A stretch of DNA of 64,000 nt from Pseudomonas putida (GTDB lineage: Bacteria; Pseudomonadota; Gammaproteobacteria; Pseudomonadales; Pseudomonadaceae): NCBI RefSeq assembly GCF_003228315.1, contig NZ_CP029693.1:4267501-4331500 (forward strand), written 5' to 3'. Shown here one piece after another: positions 6,993 to 16,563 of the stretch (position 1 is the stretch's first letter; each line of letters opens with the position of its first letter). The notes beneath the pieces were generated by a model. The model was not told the origin of the DNA, did no database searches, and was given only the letters and a program-made list of their open reading frames with translations. Both the position numbers and the translations under genes were made by a program.

Positions 6993-8756
6993 ATGCATGC
7001 CATCAGTTTCATTCAAGATCTGGCAGTGATCATGTTGGTCGCAGGCGTGGTGACCGTGCTTTTCCACCGTTTCAAACAGCCGGTGGTATTGGGCTACATC
7101 GTGGCGGGTTTCATCATTGGCCCGCATACCCCTCCTTTCGGCTTGATCCACGACGAAGACACCATCAAGACCCTCGCGGAACTGGGGGTGATTTTCCTGA
7201 TGTTCTGCCTCGGCCTGGAGTTCAGCCTGCGCAAGCTGTTCAAGGTGGGCGCCACGGCGTTTATTGCGGCATTCCTGGAAATCGTACTGATGATCTGGAT
7301 CGGCTACGAAATCGGCCGCTGGTTCGACTGGAACACCATGGATTCGCTTTTCCTCGGCGCGATCCTGGCCATTTCCTCGACCACCATCATCGTCAAGGCA
7401 CTCAACGATCTGAAGATGAAAAACCAGCGCTTTGCGCAGCTGATTTTCGGGGTACTAATCGTCGAAGACATTCTGGGCATCGGCATCATTGCGCTGCTGT
7501 CGAGCATCGCGGTCAGCGGTACGGTCAGCTCCGGCGAAGTGTTTTCCACCGTCGGCAAGCTCTCGCTGTTCATGATCGTCGCGCTGGTCATCGGTATTCT
7601 GCTGGTGCCGCGTTTGCTGGCCTATGTGGCCAAATTCGAAAGCAACGAGATGCTGTTGATCACCGTGCTGGGCCTGTGTTTTGGCTTCTGCCTGCTGGTG
7701 GTCAAGCTCGAATACAGCATGGTGCTCGGTGCGTTTCTGATCGGCGCGATCATGGCCGAATCTCGGCAGTTGCTGAAAATCGAGCGACTTATCGAGCCTG
7801 TTCGCGACTTGTTCAGCGCGATTTTCTTCGTGGCGATCGGCTTGATGCTCGACCCGATGATCCTGCTGCAATATGCGTGGCCCATCGCCGTGATCACGGT
7901 CGCCGTGGTGCTCGGCAAGATGTTGTCCTGCGGCCTTGGTGCCTATATCGCCGGGAATGACGGACGCACCTCGCTGCGCGTCGGCATGGGGCTTTCGCAG
8001 ATCGGCGAGTTCTCTTTCATCATTGCTGCGCTGGGCATGACCCTGCAGGTCACCAGCAACTTCCTGTACCCGGTGGCCGTGGCGGTTTCGGTGATCACCA
8101 CGCTGTTGACGCCTTATCTCATTCGCGCGGCTGACCCGCTGTCGATCAAGTTGGCCGCGGTCATGCCTCAGCGGCTAGGGCGGGTGCTGGGAATGTACGG
8201 TGAATGGTTGCGCAGCATCCAGCCTCAGGGCGAGGGCGCGCTTCTGGCTTCGATGATTCGGCGGATTCTGTTGCAGGTCGGCGTCAATCTGGCGCTGGTC
8301 GTTGCGATCTTTCTCGCAGGGGCGTTTTTCGCCGAGCGCATCTCGGTCAATCTGCAAGAGTGGATTGGTGACCCGAGTTGGCAGAAAGCATTGATCTGGG
8401 GAGGGGCGCTGCTGGTGTCACTGCCGTTCCTGATCGCCGCGTATCGCAAGCTCAAGGCCCTGTCGATGTTGCTGGCGGAAATGGGGGTGAAGCCGGAAAT
8501 GGCCGGGCGCCACACGCAGCGAGTGCGCCGGGTGATCGCCGAAGTGATCCCGATTCTCTCGCTGTTGGTGATTTTCCTGCTATTGGCAGCCTTGTCGGCC
8601 AGTATTCTGCCGACCAACAAGTTGCTGATGCTGATTGCCGTGGTAGCGGCGGGTGTGGCGGCGCTGCTATGGCGCTGGTTTATCCGCGTCCACACGCGCA
8701 TGCAGGTGGCTTTGCTCGACACCCTGGATAATCACAAGGATTCGCCAGGGCACTGA
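6993..8756 (+). CDS. CPA2-family monovalent cation:proton antiporter
   Basis: This integral membrane antiporter (587 residues) exchanges H+ for K+ or Na+. AAGGAG at 6978-6983 fixes the start MHAISFIQDL. About twelve membrane segments of the Na/H exchanger domain fill residues 5-390, including the conserved LGAILAISSTTIIVKALND and GLSQIGEFSFII segments of Kef-type carriers. Instead of the cytoplasmic TrkA-N nucleotide-binding domain of KefB/KefC, the C-terminal 200 residues contain about four more hydrophobic segments (near 465-485, 510-530, 555-580 and 585-605 of the longer frame) separated by basic loops. Gating by NAD(H) or glutathione is therefore not expected. The ion specificity is unknown. 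Confidence 0.87.
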   Translation: MHAISFIQDLAVIMLVAGVVTVLFHRFKQPVVLGYIVAGFIIGPHTPPFGLIHDEDTIKTLAELGVIFLMFCLGLEFSLRKLFKVGATAFIAAFLEIVLMIWIGYEIGRWFDWNTMDSLFLGAILAISSTTIIVKALNDLKMKNQRFAQLIFGVLIVEDILGIGIIALLSSIAVSGTVSSGEVFSTVGKLSLFMIVALVIGILLVPRLLAYVAKFESNEMLLITVLGLCFGFCLLVVKLEYSMVLGAFLIGAIMAESRQLLKIERLIEPVRDLFSAIFFVAIGLMLDPMILLQYAWPIAVITVAVVLGKMLSCGLGAYIAGNDGRTSLRVGMGLSQIGEFSFIIAALGMTLQVTSNFLYPVAVAVSVITTLLTPYLIRAADPLSIKLAAVMPQRLGRVLGMYGEWLRSIQPQGEGALLASMIRRILLQVGVNLALVVAIFLAGAFFAERISVNLQEWIGDPSWQKALIWGGALLVSLPFLIAAYRKLKALSMLLAEMGVKPEMAGRHTQRVRRVIAEVIPILSLLVIFLLLAALSASILPTNKLLMLIAVVAAGVAALLWRWFIRVHTRMQVALLDTLDNHKDSPGH

Positions 8757-8777
8757 CGCCGTGGGGCGTCAGCTGAA

Positions 8778-9185
8778 TCAGCTTTCCAGCCAGACGTCCC
8801 GCGCCCAATGCCACACCGACTCCCAGGATTCTTCGGTGATCAATTCTTCTTCGCCCGACCACAACACCACGGTCCCGTCCTCTTCGACGCAATAGTAGTC
8901 GTCACCGTCCTGGCAGATCGGGATCAGGTCGCGCGCTACACCGGCATCCCAGGCATTGGCGGCAACGTCCGGCAGATAGGTATGGGATTGTGGGTCGGTG
9001 ACGGTCACCGGCTCCAGGCTGCCGTAGACCACATCGCTGACAGTCAGCAGGAATTCCTTGAAGACAAATGGAATGTTGATGAAGAGTTCTTCTTCGATTT
9101 CGACCAACTGGTCTTCGTCGGGCAACTCCAAGGGGACCGGTACCGGTTCGTTGGCTTCACGCAGTTGTTCGATGATTTCTTCCAC
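8778..9185 (-). CDS. SMI1/KNR4 (SUKH) family acidic protein
   Basis: The 135-residue, strongly acidic cytoplasmic protein shows the SUKH pattern: LPDEDQLVEIEEELFINIPFVFKEFLLTVSD near the start, and a C-terminal DDYYCVEEDG..VLWSGEEEL segment. SUKH proteins include immunity proteins against nuclease and deaminase toxins, but many chromosomal copies have no toxin partner. None is visible here: the neighbours are an antiporter and a Tim44-like protein. A housekeeping role is as likely as immunity. Confidence 0.8.
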   Translation of the reverse strand: MEEIIEQLREANEPVPVPLELPDEDQLVEIEEELFINIPFVFKEFLLTVSDVVYGSLEPVTVTDPQSHTYLPDVAANAWDAGVARDLIPICQDGDDYYCVEEDGTVVLWSGEEELITEESWESVWHWARDVWLES

Positions 9186-9270
9186 GTCCGGGATCCTCTT
9201 GCTTGAATGGCGCGGTTTATATGGGGCGGTTTATACAGTAGCTCGCTATGGATGCAACCGCGAAATAGAA

Positions 9271-9296
9271 AACCCCGGCCGAAGCCGGGGTTTTTT
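9271..9296. terminator. Intrinsic terminator, bidirectional
   Basis: AACCCCGGC, loop CGAA, GCCGGGGTT (9271-9292), followed by a T run on the + strand and TTTTC on the - strand. It lies just beyond the stop of the Tim44-like gene (9325, minus strand) and serves that gene. Confidence 0.88.
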
Positions 9297-9324
9297 ATTA
9301 CAGCACGTGAAGCGCGAGGGGCAA

Positions 9325-10203
9325 TCAGCCGTTCTGGCGGATGCCTGCCACCAGCCAAGGCTGGTTTTCGCCCTGGGCACGTTCCATGTTCCAGCTTTCG
9401 CTGAACACTTCGCCCTGGTCGAAACGAGAGGTTTTCGACACGCCGCTGAACGTCAGGGTAGCGATGGTCTTGTCGGCGCGATCATCCACACCGTCCAGTT
9501 GCACATTGAGGTTATCAATGTAGGTGGACTGGAAGCCGTCACCCAGATCGGCACGTTCGCGCTTGAGGAACTCCAGCATCTGAGGGGTGACGAACTCGGC
9601 GATCTTGTCCATTTCATTGGCGTCCCAGTGCTGTTGCAGGGACTGGAAGTGATTGCGGGCCGCTTCTACGAAGTTATGTTCATTGAACCAGGCGGGTGCG
9701 TTGATCACTGGGCGGGCGGCGGCAGGAGCGGCCGAGCCACCGAAGATCGAGCCCATGGCAGGTTTCTGTTCGAAGGCTTCACGCTGCATCGGCGCGTGAC
9801 CGGCCGGAGCGTATTGCTCCTGCTGCTTGCGACGACGGGCGGCGATGAAACGGAAGACCAGGAACGCGATGACGGCCATGATCAGGATGTCGAAGATTTG
9901 CATGCCCTGGAAGCCACCGCCCATGAACATGGAAGCCAGCAGGCCACCGGCGGCGATACCGGCCAGAGGACCGAGCCAGCGCGAAGCACCGCCGGCCTTG
10001 GCAGCGGCGCCAGCGGCACCGGCAGCACCAGCGGTCGCCGCAGCGCCGCCCATGCCTGGAGAAGAAGGAGCCATCTGGCTGGTCTGGTGAGTAGGCGCAG
10101 CGCCTGCGCTTTTGCCACCACCGAAGCGCTTGGCGGCATTGACGTCGAGACTCATCGTCAGGCCGATGCACAACGCCATGGCGATGCTAAGAAAACGTTT
10201 CAT
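9325..10203 (-). CDS. Tim44-like domain protein, signal peptide and membrane-anchored
   Basis: The 292-residue protein begins with a signal-like segment (MKRFLSIAMALCIGLTMSLDVNA). A Gly/Ala-rich low-complexity stretch (about 28-75) is followed by two hydrophobic segments (LGPLAGIAAGGLLASMFMGG and ILIMAVIAFLVFRFIAARRR, about 78-118) and a C-terminal Tim44-like domain (about 155-292, including FVEAARNHFQSLQQHWDANEMDKIAEFVTPQMLEFL). Such bacterial proteins sit in the inner membrane; their role is not settled, and they should not be taken as mitochondrial import factors. It is monocistronic and closed by the terminator at 9271-9296. Confidence 0.87.
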   Translation of the reverse strand: MKRFLSIAMALCIGLTMSLDVNAAKRFGGGKSAGAAPTHQTSQMAPSSPGMGGAAATAGAAGAAGAAAKAGGASRWLGPLAGIAAGGLLASMFMGGGFQGMQIFDILIMAVIAFLVFRFIAARRRKQQEQYAPAGHAPMQREAFEQKPAMGSIFGGSAAPAAARPVINAPAWFNEHNFVEAARNHFQSLQQHWDANEMDKIAEFVTPQMLEFLKRERADLGDGFQSTYIDNLNVQLDGVDDRADKTIATLTFSGVSKTSRFDQGEVFSESWNMERAQGENQPWLVAGIRQNG

Positions 10204-10380
10204 AAAGGGAATTCCCGTTTGTGGAAGGCACGCGCGCCATGTTGCACAGCTGAGGTGTTACTGGCTAGCGGCAGAGTGTTTCGGGCTTTTGCCTGACAGG
10301 TCGGGTTCAGCTTCAGTCAGGCAATAAGGCTGTTCAATTTTGTCCGTCGGATGAAGGGATAAGTTCTGTAGGAAAGATGC

Positions 10381-10821
10381 CTAGCGTCTCAGCGCCAGCA
10401 TGACCACCCCGGCTGTGATCAGACCGATTCCACCCCATTGGCGCAGATCGAGTTTTTCGCCCAGCAGGACCACGCCGAGGACGGCGACGAGCACCACGCT
10501 GAGTTTGTCCACCGGAGCGACCAGCGAGGCCGGGCCGACCTTGAGTGCGCGAAAGTAGCAGATCCATGATGCACCCGTGGCCAGGCCGGACAACAGCAGG
10601 AACAGGTAACTCCTGCCAGAGATCTCTCCCAGAGACTGATATTGGCCCGTGGCGTACAAAATCAAGGCCAGGCTGACCAGCACTACGATCGTCCTGAGCA
10701 GCGTGGCGAAGTCGGAGTTGACGTTCTCCACGCCGATCTTCGCGAAAATGGCAGTCAATGCCGCGAATGCTGCCGACAACAGGGCCCAGAATGTCCAGGA
10801 AGAAAAGAAGCCAGAGCCCAT
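10381..10821 (-). CDS. EamA-domain small membrane protein (half-size DMT transporter)
   Basis: The 146-residue protein has about five hydrophobic segments and a single EamA repeat (full-length DMT carriers have two). LSAAFAALTAIFAKIGVENVNSDFATLLRT at the N-terminus and APVDKLSVVLVAVLGVVLLGEKLDLRQW in the second half are typical. It presumably works as a dimer exporting a small metabolite; the substrate is unknown. AAAGG lies at suitable spacing before the ATG. It follows uvrD on the same strand, with a REP hairpin between. Confidence 0.87.
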   Translation of the reverse strand: MGSGFFSSWTFWALLSAAFAALTAIFAKIGVENVNSDFATLLRTIVVLVSLALILYATGQYQSLGEISGRSYLFLLLSGLATGASWICYFRALKVGPASLVAPVDKLSVVLVAVLGVVLLGEKLDLRQWGGIGLITAGVVMLALRR

Positions 10822-10847
10822 GTTTTAGCGCCTTTAGTCAGATCAAC

Positions 10848-10873
10848 CTGTGGGAGCAGGCTTGCTCCCACAG
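10848..10873. repeat. Single REP hairpin
   Basis: CTGTGGGAGCA and its exact complement TGCTCCCACAG flank GGCT. It sits 20 bases beyond the uvrD stop and may end or stabilise that transcript. Confidence 0.85.
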
Positions 10874-10892
10874 AAAAGCATCCAGTTTGTCC

Positions 10893-13076
10893 TTAAATGG
10901 CTTCCAGCTTGGCGTACCCCAGCATCAACCACTTGCTGCCTTCGCTGAAGTTCACCTGAACCCGCGCCTGTGCACCTGCGCCTTCGAAGTTGAGGATCAC
11001 TCCGTCACCAAACACTGAGTGCCGTACCGCCTGGCCCAGGGAAAAACCGGTCTGCGGAATCTCGCTGCCACTGAACAGGTTGCTGCCACTCATTGACTGA
11101 GTACCGCCGAACGGTCGACTGACGCTGTTTGACAGCCGCACTTCCTGAATCAGGCCCTTGGGCACTTCGCGTACGAAACGCGACACCTTGTTGTAGGTTT
11201 CGCTGCCGTAGAGGCGACGGGTTTCAGCATAGGTCATCACCAGATTCTGCATGGCCCGGGTGACGCCGACATAGGCCAGGCGACGTTCTTCCTCAAGACG
11301 TCCTGGCTCTTCCAGGCTCATCTTGTGCGGGAACAGGCCTTCTTCCATGCCCACCAGGAACACGTAGGGGAACTCCAGGCCCTTGGCACTGTGCAGGGTC
11401 ATCAGCTGAATGCTGTCTTCGTGCTCGTCGGCCTGGGTATCCCCGGCTTCCAGCGAGGCGTGACCAAGGAAAGCCGCCAGCGGCGTCAGGTCCTCATCTT
11501 CTTCGCTGGTTTCGAAGTTGCGCGCGGCGCTGACCAGTTCCTCAAGGTTTTCTACCCGGGCCTGACCCTTCTCGCCTTTTTCCGCTTCGTGGTAGGCAAT
11601 GAGTCCCGATTGCTCGATGACGGTTTGGGTCATCAGGTGCAACGGCATTTCCATGCACTTGGCGGCAAGGTTTTCGATCAGTTCCATGAACGCACCCAAC
11701 GCGCTGGCGGCACGACCGGTGAGGCCCTTGTTGGCAACCAGCTGACGCATGGCTTCCCACATGGAGACATCGCTGTGGCGGGCGTGCTCGCGAATCGCTT
11801 CGACGGTTTTCTCGCCGATGCCGCGAGCGGGCACATTGATCACTCGCTCCAGCGCGGCATCGTTGCCACGGCCTTCGAGCAGGCGAAGGTAAGCCATGGC
11901 GTTCTTGATTTCCGCCCGTTCGAAGAAGCGCTGGCCGCCATAGATGCGGTACGGAATGCGCTCGCGCAGCAAGGCTTCTTCCAAAACCCGCGATTGGGCG
12001 TTGGAGCGGTACAGAATCGCGATGTCACTGCGGGACAAGCCGGTTTTCAGCGCGCTCTCGATGGTTTCGACAACATAGCGCGCTTCGTCGTGTTCATTGA
12101 ACGCGGCGTAAAGGTTAATCGCTTCGCCATCGCCGCCTTCGGTCCACAGCTCTTTGCCCATGCGCCCGGTGTTGTTGGCGATCAAGGCGTTGGCAGCTTT
12201 CAGGATGCCGGCGGTGGAACGGTAATTCTGTTCCAGACGAATGAGTTCGGCATCCGGGAAGTCGTCGGAATATTGGTAGATGTTCTCGATTTTCGCGCCG
12301 CGCCAGCCGTAAATCGACTGATCGTCATCGCCTACCACCATCAGGCTGTCGCCGCCCTTGGCCAGCAGGCGCAACCAGGCGTACTGCACGGCGTTGGTGT
12401 CCTGGAATTCGTCCACCAGAATGTGCCGAAAGCGCTTTTGATAATGCGCCAGCAACCCGGGGTGATCGCGCCACAGGTCGAGGGCGCGCAGTAGCAGTTC
12501 GGAGAAGTCGATAACGCCGGCGCGCAGGCAGGCAGCCTCGTAGGCTTCATAGATGCTGCGCATGGTGGCCAGGAACAGATCGCCGCTGGCTTGAATGTGT
12601 TGCGGGCGCAGACCTTCGTCTTTCTGCCCGTTGATGAACCATTGGGCCTGGCGCGCTGGCCAGCGTTGTTCATCCAGGCCGAGCTCGCGGATCACCCGCT
12701 TGACCAGGCGTTGCTGGTCGTCGCTGTCGAGAATCTGGAAGGTCTGGCTCAAGCCCGCTTCCTGCCAGTGCGCCCGCAACAAGCGGTGCGCCAGGCCGTG
12801 GAAGGTGCCGACCCACATGCCGGCCGGGTTGATACCCATTAGCTGTTCGATGCGCTGGCGCATCTCGGCAGCGGCCTTGTTGGTGAACGTCACCGACAGG
12901 ATGGAGTGCGGCGATGCGTTTTCGACCTGGATCAACCAGGCGATACGGTGCACCAGCACTCGGGTTTTACCGGAACCAGCACCGGCCAGGACCAACTGAC
13001 GACCCACGGCGGCGGCTACGGCCTGGCGTTGGGCATCGTTGAGGGAGTTCAGCAGAAGGGAGAGATCATCGCGCAT
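10893..13076 (-). CDS. uvrD: DNA helicase II
   Basis: UvrD is a superfamily 1 3'-5' helicase that removes incised strands in nucleotide excision and mismatch repair. The 727-residue length is normal. Motif I is AGAGSGKTRVL (about 33-43), motif II is DEFQDTN (about 220), motif III is VGDDDQSIYGWRGA (about 247-260), motif IV includes LEQNYRS, and motifs V/VI include HSAKGLEFP and VGVTRAM. The C-terminal 60 residues carry the Tudor-like tail (GQAVRHSVFGDGVILNFEG). It is divergent from the GGDEF/EAL gene across 257 bases. No obvious LexA box was noticed in that gap. Confidence 0.96.
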   Translation of the reverse strand: MRDDLSLLLNSLNDAQRQAVAAAVGRQLVLAGAGSGKTRVLVHRIAWLIQVENASPHSILSVTFTNKAAAEMRQRIEQLMGINPAGMWVGTFHGLAHRLLRAHWQEAGLSQTFQILDSDDQQRLVKRVIRELGLDEQRWPARQAQWFINGQKDEGLRPQHIQASGDLFLATMRSIYEAYEAACLRAGVIDFSELLLRALDLWRDHPGLLAHYQKRFRHILVDEFQDTNAVQYAWLRLLAKGGDSLMVVGDDDQSIYGWRGAKIENIYQYSDDFPDAELIRLEQNYRSTAGILKAANALIANNTGRMGKELWTEGGDGEAINLYAAFNEHDEARYVVETIESALKTGLSRSDIAILYRSNAQSRVLEEALLRERIPYRIYGGQRFFERAEIKNAMAYLRLLEGRGNDAALERVINVPARGIGEKTVEAIREHARHSDVSMWEAMRQLVANKGLTGRAASALGAFMELIENLAAKCMEMPLHLMTQTVIEQSGLIAYHEAEKGEKGQARVENLEELVSAARNFETSEEDEDLTPLAAFLGHASLEAGDTQADEHEDSIQLMTLHSAKGLEFPYVFLVGMEEGLFPHKMSLEEPGRLEEERRLAYVGVTRAMQNLVMTYAETRRLYGSETYNKVSRFVREVPKGLIQEVRLSNSVSRPFGGTQSMSGSNLFSGSEIPQTGFSLGQAVRHSVFGDGVILNFEGAGAQARVQVNFSEGSKWLMLGYAKLEAI

Positions 13077-13333
13077 CGGGGCATTCTAGGGGGCGGCGAC
13101 ACACCGGGCAAACACCGCTTTGCTTTAGCCGATGAAAGAGGCGCGAGGACGACCGGTCAGTCACCGGCTGCAAGCGTTGTCAGGTCTCGCCTGATGGCTT
13201 TGACGCGAAGTCGGGGGGGCGAGAATTTTGTCTGTTTTTTGACCGGGAGCAGTTTGGTCCGATCATTTGCTTGTGTATGCTCCGTCGACGTTTCGGGCGC
13301 ATGCCCACCCTAATAAGAACAAGAATATTGATT

Positions 13334-16195
13334 ATGACCCTCAGTTCCGACCTGTCGGGCCCTTCTGTGGAACCCCGGGTTATCCGTAAACGATACGCCG
13401 TGGAAATGGCCGTCGAACGCACGCGCCTGCTCTATCAAGGCTCTTTGCTGCCTACGCTGTTCATGTTGATCAATGGTCTGGTCTGCGCCGGCTTGCTCTG
13501 GAGTCCGCAGCGCTACTTCCTGATCACTGTCTGGCTGGTTTGGTTGTTGTCGTTGGTGGCCTTGCGGGTGATTCAGGTCGCGGCCTTTGATTCGGCGATT
13601 CCCAATCGTCAGGCCCATCCCATCTGGTTGCGCATGTTTTTGCTGGGTTCGGGCCTCACCGGTCTGACCCTGGCGGGCGCCGGTATCGCCCTGGTGCCCG
13701 CCGACAACTTTATCCAGCAAGCCTGGGTTTTCGGCCTGATCGGCGCGGCAGCGCTCTCGGCCAGTGTGGCCTACGCCGTCAGCCTGCCGGCGTTTCTGTC
13801 GTTTACCTTGCCTTGTTTATTGCCAGCCATCGCCTACATGTTCTGGGGCGAGGAGCAGGGGTGGGGCTGGTTTGGCCTGATTCTGCTGGGTGCGTTGAGC
13901 GTGGTTGCCTGGCAGGTCAATCGGCTGATTGATCGCAGCTTGTTGCAACGTTTTCAGAATCAGGCGCTGATCGAGCACCTGCAGCAGGCGCAAAGCTGTA
14001 GCGACCAGCTTAATCAGAAGCTGGGCAGGGAAGTCGAGCAGCGTCGGCGTGCCGAGCAAGAGTTGCGTGAAATCCAGGTCGATCTGGAAAGCCGCGTGGA
14101 ACAGCGCAGTCTGGAGCTGGATGCCGCCAATCAGGCGTTGAGCAAGAGCGAGGCGCGGCTGGCGCTGGCTTTGAAGGCCAGTGAGTTGGGGCTATGGGAC
14201 TGGAACCTGCAAACCGACGAAGTCCATCACACGCATATCCAGGAGTTGTTCGGCCTCGACCCTGAGTATGTCACGGCCATGCTGCGCCACCTCAAGCCAC
14301 GCTTGCATCCGGAGGACCTGCCTGCACTGAGAAGGGCCTTGGTCGAGCATTTGAAGGGCCTGACCGAGGACTATCAGGTCGAGTACCGCGTGCGACATAG
14401 CGATGGGCGTTGGGTCTGGATCGAGGACCGCGGTCGAGCGGTCGAGCGTACCGCCAGTGGTCGGGTGATTCGCATGGTCGGCACCCGCCGCGACATCAGC
14501 GTCAACAAGGCGCTCGAGGAGCAACAACAACTGGCGGCGATGGTGTTCGAGGCTGCCAGCGAAGGTATTGTGATTTTCGACCCCCAATACTCGCTGATCG
14601 CGGTCAACCAGGCGTTTAGTCGGGTAACCGGCTATGAGATCGACGACATCATTGGCCGCAACGTCGTCGAGTTACCGTGCAGCCGCGATGCCCGCCGTCA
14701 TTACGCCGCGATCCATCATGCGCTGGAGCAGCACGGCAGTTGGCAGGGAGAGCTGGTGGAAACCCGCAAGAACGGCGAGATGTACCCGCAATGGCTGCAT
14801 CTGAATGCCGTTCGCGATAGTCGGGGAAATGTCAGTCATATAGTCGGCTTCTTCGCGGATCTATCCGCTCGACGAGAGTCCGAAGAGCGCATGCGCTATC
14901 TGACCCATTATGACGAGCTGACAGGCCTGGCGAACCGCTCGATGTTCCGTGAACGGCTAAGCGAGGCCTACCAGCGCGTGCGCCAGGGTGGTTATCGCAG
15001 CCTGGCGCTGTTGCACATCAATCTGGATCGTTTCAAGCAGCTCAATGACAGCCTGGGACATGAAGTCGCCGATCAACTATTGCAGAAAATGGCCCGGAGA
15101 CTGGTCAATGCACTCCCGGAAGCGGACACCATCGCCCGCCTGTCCGGCGATGAGTTTGCGGTGTTGTTCAACACCTATGGCAACCTGTCGAGCCTGGCGC
15201 GGGTGGCGACACGCTTGTCCAACAAATTACGTATACCGGTGACGATCGAGGGCCATGAACTGGTGGTTAGCGCGTCGATGGGCATCAGTCTGATACCCGA
15301 CAACGCCCGGGATATTTCCGCGCTGGTCAGTCAGTCGAACATGGCCATGCAACACGCCAAGCATTTGGGGGGCAACAACTTCCAGTTCTACACCGACAGC
15401 CTGCAGGCCAGCACGCTGGAGCGTTTGCAGCTGGAAAACCAGCTGCGCAAGGCGGTTGAAGAGCGGCAACTGAAGGTGTTTTACCAACCGAAGCTGTGCC
15501 TGGCCACGGGCAAACTGAATGCTGCCGAGGCACTGGTGCGTTGGGATCACCCGACCATGGGGCGCGTGCCACCGGGGGATTTCATCGGTTTGGCTGAAGA
15601 GACCGGACTGATCGGCCCGATCGGGGAGTTCGTGTTGCGTCAGGCCTGCCTGCAAGCCTGTGAATGGCAGCGGCAAGGGCTCGAGCCTATTCGGGTTTCG
15701 GTCAATCTGTCGGTGCACCAACTGCGCCAAGGCAAGCTCGTCAGCCTGGTGCGGCAAGTGCTGGAAGACACCGGACTGGCGCCGCGCTATCTGGAACTGG
15801 AGCTCACCGAGAGCCAGTTGCTGGACAGCGTCGAGCACATCATTGCGACGTTCCAGCAACTGCGCGACATTGGGGTGAAGCTGGCGATCGATGATTTCGG
15901 CACCGGGTATTCATCCCTGAGCTACCTCAAGCGCATTCCCGTGGATTACGTGAAGATCGATCAGGCATTCATTCGCGGCCTGGGAGAGGGTACGGAGGAT
16001 GCGGCGATTACGCGGGCAATCATTACCATGGCGCATGGTTTGTCGTTGAAAGTCGTGGCGGAGGGGGTGGAGCGGCTCGAGCAGTTGGACTTTCTCAAAA
16101 ATGAGTGCTGCGATGAGGTTCAGGGGTATCTGATCAGTCGGCCGGTAGAGGCGGAGGGGCTGGCGAGTCTGCTACGTGAACAACCTGTGGATTGA
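13334..16195 (+). CDS. Membrane sensor with PAS, GGDEF and EAL domains
   Basis: This cyclic-di-GMP turnover protein has 953 residues from the start MTLSSDLSGP (13334; an upstream ATG at 13271 is possible). Five or so membrane segments lie at about 35-205 and a coiled coil at about 215-280 (EQRRRAEQELREIQVDLESRVEQRSLELDA). Two PAS domains follow (about 285-400 and 410-520), then GGDEF (about 535-690) with SGDEF at the active loop, then EAL (about 705-950). The EAL domain keeps EALVRW, ELTES and IDDFGTGYSSL, so phosphodiesterase activity is likely. The first glycine of GGDEF is replaced by serine, which some active cyclases tolerate. It is divergent from uvrD. Confidence 0.92.
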   Translation: MTLSSDLSGPSVEPRVIRKRYAVEMAVERTRLLYQGSLLPTLFMLINGLVCAGLLWSPQRYFLITVWLVWLLSLVALRVIQVAAFDSAIPNRQAHPIWLRMFLLGSGLTGLTLAGAGIALVPADNFIQQAWVFGLIGAAALSASVAYAVSLPAFLSFTLPCLLPAIAYMFWGEEQGWGWFGLILLGALSVVAWQVNRLIDRSLLQRFQNQALIEHLQQAQSCSDQLNQKLGREVEQRRRAEQELREIQVDLESRVEQRSLELDAANQALSKSEARLALALKASELGLWDWNLQTDEVHHTHIQELFGLDPEYVTAMLRHLKPRLHPEDLPALRRALVEHLKGLTEDYQVEYRVRHSDGRWVWIEDRGRAVERTASGRVIRMVGTRRDISVNKALEEQQQLAAMVFEAASEGIVIFDPQYSLIAVNQAFSRVTGYEIDDIIGRNVVELPCSRDARRHYAAIHHALEQHGSWQGELVETRKNGEMYPQWLHLNAVRDSRGNVSHIVGFFADLSARRESEERMRYLTHYDELTGLANRSMFRERLSEAYQRVRQGGYRSLALLHINLDRFKQLNDSLGHEVADQLLQKMARRLVNALPEADTIARLSGDEFAVLFNTYGNLSSLARVATRLSNKLRIPVTIEGHELVVSASMGISLIPDNARDISALVSQSNMAMQHAKHLGGNNFQFYTDSLQASTLERLQLENQLRKAVEERQLKVFYQPKLCLATGKLNAAEALVRWDHPTMGRVPPGDFIGLAEETGLIGPIGEFVLRQACLQACEWQRQGLEPIRVSVNLSVHQLRQGKLVSLVRQVLEDTGLAPRYLELELTESQLLDSVEHIIATFQQLRDIGVKLAIDDFGTGYSSLSYLKRIPVDYVKIDQAFIRGLGEGTEDAAITRAIITMAHGLSLKVVAEGVERLEQLDFLKNECCDEVQGYLISRPVEAEGLASLLREQPVD

Positions 16196-16200
16196 AGAAA

Positions 16201-16238
16201 CACTTCCCGCCGAACGCTTTAAAGCTCGGCGGGAAGTG
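16201..16238. terminator. Inverted repeat, probable bidirectional terminator
   Basis: CACTTCCCGCCGA and its exact complement TCGGCGGGAAGTG flank AACGCTTTAAAG-type loop sequence. It sits between the convergent stops at 16195 and 16249. No long T run follows. Confidence 0.7.
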
Positions 16239-16248
16239 GATTTGCTAT

Positions 16249-16563
16249 TTAGTCGGTAATCATGATGTTGTCGATTTTGTGCAGCAGTTTTCCTTCATGG
16301 TAAATACTGACGCCGGTGACATTGGAATTGCCCATTACTTTGAATTCGACGGGTTTTTCAGTTACGACTTGCAGCGATGCCTCATTGGAAGTTTCGAGTT
16401 TCAACTCAAGCCGGATATTGAATGATTTGTCCTGCAGTTTCATATGTTCCAGCCTGGGTGCGACACCTGTGTGGGCAACGGTTACCGTGCCGTGGACGCG
16501 GAAGGATTGGTTACCTGGCATCCTGTCGATTTGTGCAGTCCAGTCTTTGGTTTCAATGCTCAT
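16249..16563 (-). CDS. Hypothetical 104-residue protein
   Basis: I do not recognise the family. The protein has no signal peptide or membrane segment and reads as an all-beta domain: alternating hydrophobic residues in FRVHGTVTVAHTG, FNIRLELKLET and ASLQVVTEKPVEFKVMG. CAGGAG at about eight bases before the ATG supports expression. The upstream region to 16902 is AT-richer than its surroundings. Its neighbours (GGDEF/EAL gene and HexR-like regulator) give no functional clue. Confidence 0.72.
   Translation of the reverse strand: MSIETKDWTAQIDRMPGNQSFRVHGTVTVAHTGVAPRLEHMKLQDKSFNIRLELKLETSNEASLQVVTEKPVEFKVMGNSNVTGVSIYHEGKLLHKIDNIMITD

Noticed and set aside
13077..13333. A LexA (SOS) box between uvrD and the GGDEF/EAL gene
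   Set aside because: No CTG-N10-CAG of good quality was found in the 257-base divergent gap, so SOS control of uvrD cannot be supported from this sequence.
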